In this document: one piece after another, positions 54,427 through 64,000 of the stretch | Layout of the letters: every line of letters begins with the position of its first letter | Numbering within the stretch: position 1 is the first letter of the stretch | NCBI GenBank assembly: GCA_933228895.1 | Contig: OW121853.1 | Coordinates: 76,616,645-76,680,644 of the forward strand | Origin: Platycnemis pennipes | Lineage: Eukaryota; Arthropoda; Insecta; Odonata; Platycnemididae | Direction of reading: 5' to 3' | DNA length: 64,000 nucleotides | The notes under the pieces: model-generated | The model's input: only the letters and a program-made list of their open reading frames with translations | Databases searched by the model: none | Told to the model about the DNA's origin: nothing | Program-made: the position numbers and the translations under genes

Positions 54427-55174
54427 TAACCGTTGAAACCATAAGATATTTAGGTGTAACAATCACTAAAGATTTATCGTGAGGAAGACACATCCGGGAA
54501 ATATGCGGCCGAGCGAAGAGAAAGCTAGGATTTATACAAAGAGTACTTGGGAAATGTGATGAGAAGACAAAAGAGCGATGTTACTTTTCACTAGTTAGGC
54601 CCCACCTTGAGTATGCAGCCAGTGTATGGGATCCGAATGAATTAGGTGTGATCAGAGCACTAGACAGTGTGCAGCGTAGAGCAGCTAGGTTCGTTAAAAG
54701 ATGTTACGATAGGTTGAGTAGTGTTTTAGAATTAACACAAGAATTAGGGTGGGAATTATTATCAGAGCGTAGGTATAAGTACAGATTAAATCTATTGGAG
54801 AAATTTCAATCGGATAACTTTACTGAAGATGTTAGGCACATATTAAAAAAACAGCGTATTATGCTAGTTTCGACCAGATAAATAAGATTAGAGAGATAAA
54901 TTGTCGTACTGATAAATTTAAAATGGTAAATTCCCCCCATACTATAAGAGAACAGAATAGGCAACATAGCAAAGGGATAGGTAGGGGAAATATTTTAGAG
55001 TAGTTTGTACTGCATGATGCATGTTAATCCCTTAAATATTATAGATACTAACAATCTAGTTGCACGAGACCCTATAGCTGCTTGTTTGCATGTTAATAGT
55101 GCATGCTTGGTGATCTTCAACCTCTGCCACACACCGCGGTGGCTTACAGGGTATCGTGTTGATGTAGATGTAGA
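54427..55174 (+). mobile_element. F1 LINE, 3' copy
   Basis: Starts with gttgaaaccataagatattt (ETVRYLGVTITKDLS), with a stop in place of W of LSWGRHIRE. Continues through LVRPHLEYAASVWDPNELG and VQRRAARFVKRCYDRLSS to a frameshift near 54850. F1 3' UTR and tail reach 55174. 5' truncated. Confidence 0.9.
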
Positions 55175-55409
55175 TTTTGGTCTATCTCCAGTTACAGGAA
55201 GAATAAATATTACGATAATATTCATTCCTCCTGTTACTTCACAGCATTAAAAACATTATAAAGTGTTATTTTGTAATTAGAATTGATTTTATAATTGAGA
55301 GCTCAAATGACCCACAAAACCATCCTTACCTGGGGCGCCCCTGGATTCGAACCCGTCTTTTAGGTCGACAGAGTTTAGGTGTAGTTTAGGTGATTTTAGG
55401 TTAAGTAGG

Positions 55410-55735
55410 TTTAGGTTGGTGTGGTGGTTAAGAGTACTGGCCTTCCATCCCTAGGGACCAGCTTCGATTTCCGGCAGTGGCGGATTTTTCAGTGGAAAAT
55501 CGGTCCCCACTTGAGTGCCTAGTGGAGGGCATTTCAAGTTCAGTACTCCGTCCGTCGGATGGGACGTTAAGCCGTGGTCCTCTTGGCGCCTTTCGTTAAG
55601 AGTAGGCTAATGCCGAAGCCGGGTTTCTCTCCAACATTCCTCAGTTCCCTGAAAACTCCTGCCATTACCCAATTACCCACCTATCCTAAATGGCGCAAAT
55701 GACCTCAGCTGTCGGTCGCCTCCCCTGAATAAAAG
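55410..55735 (+). mobile_element. T1 SINE, well preserved
   Basis: tRNA-like head (gtgtggtggttaagagtact, gcttcgatttccggcag as decayed B box), then gatttttcagtggaaaat, gtactccgtccgtcggatgg, aggctaatgccgaagccggg, cattacccaattacccacct and tgtcggtcgcctcccctgaa. It serves as the reference for the family in this window. Bases 55736-56225 after it hold nothing. Confidence 0.75.
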
Positions 55736-56231
55736 ATCAACCAAAAAGTCATAGCGATGGATAAGGTATCAGGGAATAGTATTTTTCCCAGCTCTTGAAA
55801 TCACATACTCAGTTCATATTTAACACAATGTTTTTCTATAATATAAGTTAAAAGGAAAACCTTTTACAGCAAAGCATAACGTAACAATAATGCCTCCATG
55901 GAGATGTCGTCAATAAACAACGAGGAAAAAAGGATTATTGTTGACAGGAGAGACGTATGTTGCTTTCAATCGTGAAAATAAATAATTAATAACAGGTATT
56001 GTAAATTGTAAATACTCTTAAATGAATGAACCTCCTTTGCTATTTTGTGGTTAAATTTGCCTGATTATTTCATTTCAGCAACAAAAATCTAAACCATTTT
56101 GGGAGGAGATGGGAAGGTTAAATGTGCGGTAGTTTCGCACGGGCGTATTGGTCGTAATTATTTGTACTACCGGTATAGCTTGTATTAGATGGACATAAAA
56201 CTCTTACTTCATCCCCTATCTTAGTTAGTTA

Positions 56232-56335
56232 GTTTTTCAAGTGAGGCGACCGACAGCAGAGGTAATTTGCTCCAATTAGGATAGATGGGTAATTGGGTAA
56301 TAGTAGGAACATTTCAGGTCTGTCGCCTCCCCTTA
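56232..56335 (-). mobile_element. T1 SINE fragments
   Basis: aggcgaccgacagcagagg and agatgggtaattgggtaata are the minus-strand distal end of T1. A second short piece (tgtcgcctccccttaataac) follows in plus orientation at 56318-56338. Confidence 0.55.
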
Positions 56336-56640
56336 ATAACGCACCCACACACAGGTTGACAGTCCTTGTTGAGCTGACCACGGCGTCCGGCGAGAATGAT
56401 TAGTTTTCAAGGTGTCCAGCTGCTGAGGTTGTATCGTGTCATCTAACCTCAGCATAATCTTATGAAAAATGCGATATATCCATGTCCAAGAACAAGGCAT
56501 TTGAATTGCGACTTCGATGTCACCCCGCCGACGACGCCTTTCCCTCTTTTCTATAACCATCAGAAGAGCTGCAACTCGCCAATCCTAAGTAATCGGAGTA
56601 GTACAAATCGTGTGAGTTAAGAGACAGGAGAACCGACACT
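56336..56640. other. Unassigned, possibly old coding
   Basis: The minus strand has a 75-residue frame (EKRERRRRRGDIEVAIQMPC...) that I cannot assign. No partner exon is seen. Confidence 0.3.
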
Positions 56641-57135
56641 CGTCAGTAAGAGAATTGTTATTAAAACCCCTATACATCACATCGCCACTCAGGACAGCAG
56701 AGACAAGAAAAGAGAAATAAGCTGCATCACTGATAGGTTCAAATATTCGTCCTTCCCTCACGCAATCCGTGACCATAACAACATCGTGACCTATACACCA
56801 AGATGCCTTCATATAAATATACTTGCCTTAACACGAAAACACTCTCGCATGCATGACATAATCAGATTACTACATAAAAATTAAGCAAATAAACCAGAGA
56901 TAAGATTATAATTAGGATAATGGATTTTTTGTAACCTAAGCATGTCTGAGAGACTAATTATTTTTATGCATAATTCATGGCTAACTGCATTTCACTATAT
57001 ATACTTAGGGAAAAAAATTATTGTTGTAACTAACATAGGATTTTGTATCTAGAATTAAAAATGCATGTCTGGATCATCCCCTGCCACACATATTTGTGGT
57101 AGTTTTCAGGGTATTGTGTTTATGTAGATGTTTTT
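56640..57135 (+). mobile_element. F5-type LINE, 3' copy
   Basis: The C-terminus reads KREISCITDRFKYSSFPHAIRDHN (near 56705-56780) and a 3' UTR runs to a decayed hairpin and ttatgtagatgt at 57128. Confidence 0.65.
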
Positions 57136-57560
57136 TTGTATTCCTTCGATGTTTCCCTGCGTGAAAATAAAAAGTAAAATTCGTAGTGTTTGTCTCGAAT
57201 GATATGCATAGCAATCTCTCATTGGGTAGTATGTTTGTGTTTGGGCAAGGACCTAGCCAAGTTGACACACCGTTTCCCGTAAAATCACCGAAGTTAAGCA
57301 ACGTTGGGTCGGGAAGGAGGTTGTATGGGTTACCCCCTCCAAACCTCTACCACGGTGTTCTTGTCCGCTGTCTGCGAGTGGCGGGCAGGTTAAATGTGGG
57401 TTGGCACAATGGATCTAAAGAGGTCTAAGTGACAGAGGGGCTCCAGAAGGCCCCATGCCAACCCCTTTAATTTACATTCGCATGTGTGTATTTACGTAGT
57501 GCATCAATGGTGTGAACTCACCCACTGCCACACACCCTCGAGGTGGCTTGTAGAGTATTC
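57136..57560 (+). mobile_element. F5 LINE tail split by a 5S SINE
   Basis: gtgaaaataaaaagtaaaat and atgatatgcatagcaatctc (57160-57240) match the F5 3' UTR. After the 5S SINE the tail resumes (gtagtgcatcaatggtgtga, hairpin, 57490-57557). Short similar sequences flank the SINE (atgtttgtgttt and atgtgtgtattt). Confidence 0.6.
57243..57478 (+). mobile_element. 5S rRNA-derived SINE
   Basis: Starts gggcaaggacctagccaagt. 57285-57330 matches the 5S internal promoter (aatcaccgaagttaagcaac, ggaggttgtatgggt). A body (gtgttcttgtccgctgtctg, ttggcacaatggatctaaag) and an A/T-rich end follow. About 236 bases. Same family as 50044-50592. Confidence 0.7.
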
Positions 57561-57640
57561 ATCTACTTAATACCTTGCAAGGCACCGCAAGGGTGTGTGG
57601 TTGAGAGCTAACCATCACCAGGTATGCATTTTAAATCAGA
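57558..57640 (-). mobile_element. Solo LINE 3' tail
   Basis: Minus-strand hairpin (taataccttgcaaggcaccg) placed head-to-head with the F5 tail before it. The 57641-57900 stretch that follows is unassigned. Confidence 0.6.
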
Positions 57641-57901
57641 GAGAATTAAAATTTACGCTTACTTTAATGAACGCACGAACAAAACCTAGTCCGTGCGTGC
57701 ACTACTTAGGAGCAAATGAAGGTATAACGCTACTCACTTGAGGAATATACTATATATGGATTGACACGTGTAACCAAATGGTTATCAGTAGATGTAAATT
57801 GTAGTAGTTTTATTATGGGAGCAACCGAAATTTAAATAATTTCTGCCGTTAATCTAGGGCAGGTATTTGGAAAGATATTGTGATTTTTAGTTTGTAATGA
57901 T

Positions 57902-58360
57902 AGGTGGAGTGAAATCCGGTGTCGGCCTACTCGTAGCGGACGGTTTAATGCCCCAGGGGGGTTGTGTTTGAAACCGTCGGGATTATTTCGAATAGGTAAC
58001 CAAGGAGTCACGTGATACAAACACGAATCGTTTTCAAATTTAGAGTCTGAATCGCTCATTATAATTTAATCAATTGTTTTCTCTTCATTTTTTCTCTTCT
58101 GTCTGGACTATAGACCCCAGATGAGATAAAACACAAATGTAAACAATGAATGAGGCTGTAACCGGCGGTTGTAACGCACCAAATTTTCGACCAATTAGTG
58201 TTTGTACCACGTGACTCCTTGGTTACCCATTCGACATAATCCCGACGGTTTCAAACACAACCGCCCCGAAAAACACGCAACCGTCCGAGCGCGAACTCGA
58301 GCCTTCGAGTTGAGAGGCCAGTACTCCAGCCACCACATCAACCCTATTTACAAACCAGTA
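57902..58360 (-). mobile_element. T1 SINE split by a foldback MITE
   Basis: 57902-57945 (tggagtgaaatccggtgtcgg) is T1 body and 58264-58360 (gaggccagtactccagccac) is T1 head, both minus strand. The foldback at 57950-58268 lies between them. Confidence 0.5.
57950..58268. mobile_element. Foldback MITE, copy 2
   Basis: Left end ggttgtgtttgaaaccgtcg, right end cgacggtttcaaacacaacc, perfect inverted arms at the termini. It continues with aaccaaggagtcacgtgat against cacgtgactccttggttacc. About 315 bases with no coding sequence. Bases 58361-58880 after the SINE are unassigned. Confidence 0.75.
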
Positions 58361-58884
58361 TTTGTTCCAGGCTGATGATTCGAGTATATTTCTCTTCCCG
58401 CACCACATTGTATGGCCAGAAAGAACCAAAAAAAGTAAGTGAAGGACTCTCACGGGACATATGCATAATTTTTTCCCAAATCGCCTCCCAAGGCCACAAA
58501 ACAAACTGAACTTAACAGCTCACAGTAATTGTTTTTTATATTTAAATTGGTATTTTCCTTGATTAAAATTAAATTTTCTGACTTAAATGAATACGGCTGG
58601 TAACATTAAATCCCATACCTGGAGCCCGTAATGTGTTATATGGATTCGGTTGCGGTTTTTAAGGGACATTTAAGTGAGTTTGATTTCGACTACGCAAGTA
58701 AAAAAAATGAATAATACCACTGTATGACAAAGGAAAAGTTTTATCGCATATTAAAATAAGTGCTCCTTTCCCTAATGGCATCCACTGAAAAGATAAAGCT
58801 AATCAGTTAAATACTGACTAAATTTCGAACAGACATGAAGATACTTTTTCTCCGTATCACATTTCCCCAATATGCAGTGGTAGA

Positions 58885-59009
58885 CAGATTGTTGACGCGC
58901 CTACCTCCCAAACCAAAGTAAACGAGTTCGAAGCCGGTTCTCGTTAAGGTTGTTTTTCGCGGCCACGGTAGTCAGGTTTGTGACATGCTGACAAACCTGA
59001 CCACCGTGG
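58885..59009. repeat. tRNA-like patch and 19-bp hairpin
   Basis: A tRNA-like patch (gttgacgcgcctacctccc, then cgagttcgaagcc) at 58885-58940 is followed by a hairpin: ccacggtagtcaggtttgt (58963-58981) pairs with acaaacctgaccaccgtgg (58991-59009) with one mismatch and a nine-base loop. Confidence 0.55.
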
Positions 59010-59017
59010 GGATCCAT

Positions 59018-59637
59018 GGGATCCCTACGAAATCGGTCTACGTAATGAACTTGAACGTGTGCAGCGAAGATCGGCAAGATTTGTAAAGGGACGATACGAT
59101 AATTATGTTAGCGTAACCAGTCTATTAAATGAATTGAAATGGGAATCATTGTCAGATCGCAGGTTGAAATTTAGACTTAATCTCTTAAACAAATTTCAAG
59201 GAAATATTTTCAGTGATGAAGTTAAAAATATTTTACGAACCCCAACTTACTATGGCAGACTGGACCATATTCATAAAATTAGAGAAACTGATTGCCGAAC
59301 TGATAGATTCAAAATGTCCTTTTTCCCTCGAACAATTAGAGATACGAATAACGGTAAATATGTCCTATCAGAGAGTAGCAATGAATAGTATTGGTAGCTG
59401 CATGTTGGTATGAGTACTTAAAGCTAACCCTACTAACAGAATGTTTTTGCATGTTTGCTTAGCAATTTGTATTTTAATTTATTTATTATGCACTTATTTT
59501 TTTTAAATAGTGTAGTTCTGACTACTATATTAATACTATTCCTTTTTAATGCATGATAGGTAGTGCATGTTTGGTGAGCAATCACCCCCTGCCACACACC
59601 CTCGTGGTGGCTTTCAGGGTATTATGTAGATGTAGAT
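59018..59637 (+). mobile_element. F2 LINE (LSESSNE subtype)
   Basis: The frame 59059-59388 is intact: ARFVKGRYDNYVSVTSLLN through RFKMSFFPRTIRDTNNGKYV to LSESSNE. The 3' UTR and tail run to gtagatgtagatgc at 59637. Close to the copies at 15959 and 30587. Bases 59638-60062 that follow are unassigned. Confidence 0.9.
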
Positions 59638-60062
59638 GCTGGCGTCTTAACTTAAGAGTTCACAGGTACGAATACTACATTGAGCATGGATATCGTGCCA
59701 TAATCTACAATTTAAGAGTAGAAGTTAAGCGATATTATATAACCTTACCTAAATTACCTTATAATTTAATTATCTTCTTATTTCGAGGATATCATGCGTA
59801 ACTTAGAGTTCAGTTTAGGTTAGATACTGCTACTGGAACTCCTAAAAACGACCCAAGAAGATAATTTTCTGCCCCAAGGTTCAGTAAGGTTTGAATTAGT
59901 TGACTGGAAAATATGTCAAAGAGCGGCAGTTTGGTTTCACGCTGAATAATTCGTCATTTTTCAACGCCGTACCGTGGAAATCGTACCGTAATATCAACAT
60001 TTTCATAGCATGCGAGTAAAACATAAATTAATCGGATAACAGGGAATATAAACCATTCCTGT

Positions 60063-60335
60063 TGGTGTAGTTGTTCGAATACTGCCCTTTCATCTCGAAG
60101 GACCGATTTCGAAACCCAGTAGTTGAAGGATTATTCATTGATTAGCCGAACCCGTCTTGAGTACTTTATGGAAAGCACTTCGAGTTTAGTACTACGTCCG
60201 TCCGATGGGCCGTTATGCCATGGTCTTCCAGGTGCCTTCCGTTTAGATCAGACTAATGCCGATGTCGGGTTCTTTCTCTCCACCCATCCTCCTTACCCTT
60301 CGATTCTTACCCTTGTACCTTTCCTCCCGGCCTGA
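60063..60335 (+). mobile_element. T1-like SINE
   Basis: Head gttggtgtagttgttcgaat and gatttcgaaacccag, then agtactacgtccgtccgat, gactaatgccgatgtcggg and a tail with cctgtatatacgggtaaag. Decayed. Same subtype as 47500-47735. Confidence 0.65.
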
Positions 60336-60454
60336 AGCGCCTGTATATACGGGTAAAGACTTGAAAACCCAGATGAGTAATTGGGTGATGCCAATGTAAT
60401 TTATGATGCTGATGAACCGGTCGCGGTAGTCGGATCAGACCGCGATCCAAGAGT

Positions 60455-60700
60455 CAGGTCGGTAACGCACCGGCCTGACAGTACAGACGCCGCTGGTTCG
60501 AATTCTACCTCGGGTATGTTGGTGCTTGTTTGTCTCAGGCTTTAGGGTCTTATCTTAGATGGTGCGATGCAACCTTAGCCGTTGGAGCACTTAAAACAGA
60601 AATCTAAAACTACCAGGATTAGACTTAGATTCAAGGATTTCGTACTAGTCACGAAAGACTTTACCGAAGTTACCCTCTGGTATGCAAAATAGCAGAATTT
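60455..60700. mobile_element. SINE head and T2 body fragment
   Basis: 60470-60545: gtcggtaacgcaccggcctg, then ggttcgaattctacctcggg (A and B boxes) and gtgcttgtttgtctcagg, as at 49115-49160. At 60640-60695 the T2 body appears inverted (acgaaagactttaccgaagt, accctctgg). Confidence 0.5.
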
Positions 60701-60740
60701 ACAAAGATGAAAAGATTAGAATATTCAGAGTTCGAGTCCA

Positions 60741-61052
60741 TAGTGGTTGTGTTTGAAACTGTCGGGATTATTTCGAATAGGTAACCAAGGAGTCACGTGG
60801 TATAAACAAGAATGGCTCGAAAATTTGATGTGTTAAAACCGCTGATTACAATCTCATTCATTGTTCACACTTGTTTTATCTCATTTGGGGGATCTATAGT
60901 CGAGAGAAATGAGAAAAACTTAAGTGAAAACAATTTTTGATATAGTAACGAACGATTCAGTGAAATAAAATTTTCAAACCACTCGTGTTTGTACCACGTG
61001 ACTCCATGGTTACCTATTCGAGATAATTCCGAAGGTTTCAAACACAACCCCC
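60741..61052. mobile_element. Foldback MITE, copy 3
   Basis: ggttgtgtttgaaactgtcg at the left, ggtttcaaacacaacccccc at the right, long self-complementary body (tgatgtgttaaaaccgctga...). It abuts copy 4. Confidence 0.75.
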
Positions 61053-61374
61053 CAGGGGAGTTGTTTTTGAAACCGTCGGGATTATCTCGAATAGGTAGGT
61101 AACCAAGGAGTCACGTGGTACAAACACGAATGGTTTGCTAATTGCGAGTGTGTGAATCGCTCGTTATGATGTCATTAATTGTTTTCACACGAGTTTTCTC
61201 TTTGGCTCGACTATGGAGTCCCCAGATGAGATATAATGCAAGGATAAACAATGATTGACGTTGTGATCAGCGGTTTTAACACACCAGATATATAAACAAT
61301 TCGTTTTTATACCACGTGACTTCTTGGATACCTATTCGAGATAAACTTGACGGTTACAAACACAGCACCCCTGG
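61053..61374. mobile_element. Foldback MITE, copy 4
   Basis: Starts caggggagttgtttttgaaa and ends ttacaaacacagcacccctg; CAGGGG/CCCCTG ends recall hAT-type MITEs. It directly follows copy 3, giving a head-to-tail pair. Confidence 0.75.
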
Positions 61375-61382
61375 ACTAGGTG

Positions 61383-61895
61383 ATATTTTTTCTCTGGAAT
61401 ATCTAGCTATTAGACTTATCTATAAATTTAAACCTTATGATATAACTTTTAGAGCCTGTTAAAACCCAATTGTTGCTATTACTGTCGAGGGAGTCCGATG
61501 GATGAGACTGCTTCGAAATGCCTTTTTACCTCCCTTTATAATTACTCACGCTTTGAGGACTGACAACGAGAGTGAATTATCGGTATTTCGAAGCGAACGA
61601 TTCCATTTCACTCGCATAGTGAGCGATCGATACCAACTAAGTGTCCCCCATCCCCGACCCTGTTATTTTTCCCCAAACCGGTATTAGGTCCCTTCACAAT
61701 CGCCTCCCCTCCGACAACAATCCACTTCGCCCCGAAACCTCTTTCTAACGTATTTACCGCCGAAAATGAAGCCTCATTCGGTACGGGAAAGACATATCGT
61801 GGTTGTTCCGATAAGAGGCTCGGCATAAGGAACATAATGCTGACCTTTTTGGGCTTCGGCGTCCGTTCTTTTCACATGTTTATTCCCAAACTGTT
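61383..61895. other. T2 scrap and unassigned sequence
   Basis: 61383-61420 has tttttctctggaatatctag, part of the T2 body. From 61421 to 61895 I see no gene or known repeat. The region has few stops on the minus strand (61608-61835), but nothing family-like. Confidence 0.35.
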
Positions 61896-61899
61896 TCTC

Positions 61900-61990
61900 A
61901 TCTACAACTACATAATACCCTGCTATCTACCAAAAGGGTGTGAGACAAAGGTTGAATCATCACCAGGCATGCATTTTATCTGAAAAGTGA
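61900..61990 (-). mobile_element. Solo LINE 3' tail, decayed
   Basis: catctacaactacataatac and a broken hairpin. The following 61991-62405 is A-rich unassigned sequence. Confidence 0.55.
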
Positions 61991-62411
61991 ATTAAATTTA
62001 CTCTTATTATGATGTGTGATGCCGTGACCTTTTCTTTCCAATAAATTTCTTATTTCTTACGTTTTCAGACCCTCTTTATTAAAGATTGTGTATCTCTGCT
62101 CCTCTCCCTCCAGCATCTCTCACACAACAATCCCCTTTTCTGCTCTATCAACAACTGCTTAACAACCTTTTTCATGAAATAAACATTCAACAATCAACCA
62201 AAATAACATTTCATTTAAAACAACAAAGAAACATAATTCACGTCTAAAGAAAATGAAAACATACCATCTACTCAACAAAAAAAACCAAGAAAACAAAGCA
62301 TTTAACATTAACCAAATAACTGCACCCTTCTATTTAGGGTTTGACACGACGTTACACATGCAGGCCCGCGAAAATACTAGTCTTTGCATGCATAACCTCC
62401 AAGCAGCTAGA

Positions 62412-62535
62412 GGTCGGGATGGTGTAGTGGTTGGAGTACTGTCCCTATCTGGAGTACCTTGGAGTACCTGGGGTGCCCGGGTTCGAATATCGACAGTGGC
62501 AGATATTTTTTTACTGGTAAACCGGTACCTAAACT
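62412..62535 (+). mobile_element. T1 SINE head
   Basis: ggatggtgtagtggttggag (A box), cccgggttcgaatatcgac (B box), then gtggcagatatttttttact as in T1. Truncated. Confidence 0.55.
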
Positions 62536-62539
62536 GGTA

Positions 62540-62690
62540 CCTAAATTCAAAGATTACGAAATAGCCGTGAAAACTTCAGCGGCGTTACCCTCTGAAATCG
62601 CCCAATAGTAGATATTCCACAGAGAAAAAAGTCATTCGCCTCGACCGGACTCGAACCCGGACCTCCTGATCATGGAGTCCGGATCATTAT
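62540..62690 (-). mobile_element. T2 SINE
   Basis: Minus strand: head cctcgaccggactcgaaccc (B box reversed) and cctcctgatcatggagtcc, body ccacagagaaaaaagtcat and cagcggcgttaccctctga. Inverse of the element at 50133-50505. Confidence 0.6.
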
Positions 62691-62760
62691 TCCAGTGTTA
62701 GTGATTCCTTAGTTACGTATCGAAATTAATCTATAATGATTCAAGCGTGCGCCCCCCAGG
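62690..62760. mobile_element. Foldback MITE right-arm fragment
   Basis: gtgattccttagttacgtat and tgattcaagcgtgcgcccccc are a decayed version of the MITE right end (gtgactccttggttacctat ... cacaacccccc). Confidence 0.45.
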
Positions 62761-62849
62761 TCAATAACTCGTCGGCTTGACAACTCTTAAATTATCCCTG
62801 GTTAGAATTTCGTGTGTGGCGTTAACGTTGTGGCCGTATTAGGTTCAAC

Positions 62850-63166
62850 AGCCCAAGTTAGGTTCCCATCCCGAGAGCCCGGGTTCGATTCCCTGCAGTG
62901 GCGGATTTTTCAGTGGAAAACCGGTCCCCACTTGAGTGCCTAGTGGAGGGCATTTCAAGTTCAGTACTCCGTTCGTCGGATGGGACGTTAAGCCGTGGTC
63001 CCCTTGGCGCCTTTCGTTAAGAGTAGGCTAATGCCGACGCCGGGTTTCTCTCCACCCTTCCTCCGTTCCCTGAAAACTCCTACCATTACCCAATTACCCA
63101 TTTATCCTGTATGGCGCAAATGACCTCAGCTGTCTGTCGCCTCCCCTGAATAACCAACCAACCAAC
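62850..63166 (+). mobile_element. T1 SINE with (AACC) tail
   Basis: Head (agcccgggttcgattccctg), gatttttcagtggaaaaccg, gtactccgttcgtcggatgg, taggctaatgccgacgccgg, distal end tgtcgcctcccctgaataac and an accaaccaacc tail. The best-preserved T1 copy with 55410. Bases 63167-63790 that follow are unassigned, A/T-rich. Confidence 0.75.
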
Positions 63167-63794
63167 CAAGTTAGGTGATGGAATATAGAAGAATGCAATC
63201 ACTCGTGCATGATCGTATGAGTGATGTAGCCCGAAAAACATGTGAAAGTAAAGAGTTTAGTTTAGCTAGATTTACTGAATAAGTACTTTTATGGTCAATA
63301 ATTGTACGTAGTATCAAATATTTTCCTCGTCCACAAAGAATCGAATCGTAACCGTTGAATAAATCTTCAAACATTCCACTGTGAACGTGGAAAACGTATC
63401 CTAATCCCAGAGCCCTTACAGTAGGCTATTTTCATTTTTATCCATTATTAACGTATGTTTTTGGTACCTAAACAAATGTTATTTGTGTGAATTTTGTTAT
63501 AAGGTTAAAGTGTCTCTGTATTAATAATAATTTTAGAATGCAAAATAATTAAAATGTTGTTATACAATCTTGTATTATCGCCTATACTTGCAATATGTAT
63601 ATTGAGAATAAAGGAGAAACATCTTTACAACAATTTTTTTTCAAGCTTACCCAGAGGCGATTTTCAAATTATCTAAAAATTATTTCTAAAAGGTCGAACA
63701 ACCGAAACCGATAAGAAAAAAAGTGTGGGTACGACGTAGGTCGAATTAAAAAATTGTTCGCCTTTACCTTTCTACTGAAATTTTTTTATTTTGC

Positions 63795-64000
63795 ATCTTT
63801 CATCGCTGGTTACTCGGCTTCTCAGATAACAATTACTGGTTCACCTCATCATTTTTTTCCCAGTTTTACATTGGTCTTAAGACAGTTGACTTCTTTCTCC
63901 TTCTGTAAGACAGTACCTTAGTTTTCTTTTTATTGATATCCAGTTGATATCTGTCCAAAGTATTTGCCATGTTAACCTGAGTATACTTTAAATCTCTTTC
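63795..64000 (-). mobile_element. LINE-E fragment at window edge
   Basis: Minus strand: the segment after the RT palm, resembling KTKILVCSKREEAKTNVKLG at 53460-53530 (ctggttactcggcttctcag; gacagtaccttagttttctt). Continues beyond the window. Confidence 0.65.

Noticed and set aside
61608..61835. 75-residue open frame on the minus strand
   Set aside because: No recognisable domain, start context or neighbouring exons.
1..64000. CRISPR array or bacterial operon
   Set aside because: Spliced genes, LINEs and SINEs show a eukaryotic genome. The only regular direct repeats are coding minisatellites and a foldback minisatellite.

Overview
This window is eukaryotic, from a repeat-rich arthropod genome (probably an insect; the species is not identifiable by eye). 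Three things point there: intron-containing genes with a TATA box about 31 bases before a TCAGT-type initiator, secreted low-complexity proteins with a phase-1 intron just after the signal peptide, and many non-LTR retrotransposons, tRNA-derived SINEs, hAT and mariner remnants and foldback elements. Boundaries were drawn by eye and most repeat edges are good to about 10-20 bases.

The only host genes I can support are two tandem, same-strand paralogues, A and B. Each has a 46-base non-coding first exon, a short second exon encoding a signal peptide (MKWW...), and a third exon encoding an acidic Ser/Asp/Glu protein rich in Arg and His with 21-residue repeats. Both end at the same poly(A) motif (gcAATAAAgtaatca). 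Gene A (promoter near 5471, CDS 6933-10581, poly(A) signal 11078) predicts 172 residues with three repeat units and an early stop. Gene B (promoter near 21359, CDS 23765-26138, poly(A) signal 26568) predicts 359 residues with seven full units and one partial. The duplicated block runs about 5120-11335 and 20955-26930. Each copy has since gained its own transposons, which explains why intron 2 is 3.1 kb in A and 1.3 kb in B. I read the products as secreted, probably phosphorylated structural, adhesive or mineral/metal-binding proteins. That function is an inference.

The rest is a transposon graveyard. The main players are related CR1-like LINE lineages (called F1-F5 here; F2 is the most frequent) that share a 3' hairpin and a GATGTA-type tail. 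One F1 copy (33085-37335) is essentially full length, with an esterase-type ORF1 and an endonuclease/reverse-transcriptase ORF2. It sits inside the RNase H region of an older I/Jockey-type LINE. A second LINE group (LINE-E here, an endonuclease-reverse transcriptase type ending in ATG repeats) appears at 2262, 4262, 22421, 52838 and the right edge. A hAT element (15581-17899) lies inside an F1 copy and itself contains an F2 copy. Other repeats are SINEs with tRNA-like heads (T1 and T2), two 5S-rRNA-derived SINEs, several foldback (inverted-repeat) elements, a mariner fragment and a paired unknown 530-bp repeat.

Layout: 1-5100 LINE debris; 5120-11335 gene A block; 11336-20954 nested LINE and hAT insertions; 20955-26930 gene B block; 26945-32720 LINE debris; 32917-38000 I-type LINE split by the full-length F1; 38200-49300 LINEs, foldbacks and SINEs; 49300-64000 SINE-rich DNA with foldback elements. 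I saw no rRNA genes, CRISPR arrays or convincing functional tRNA genes.
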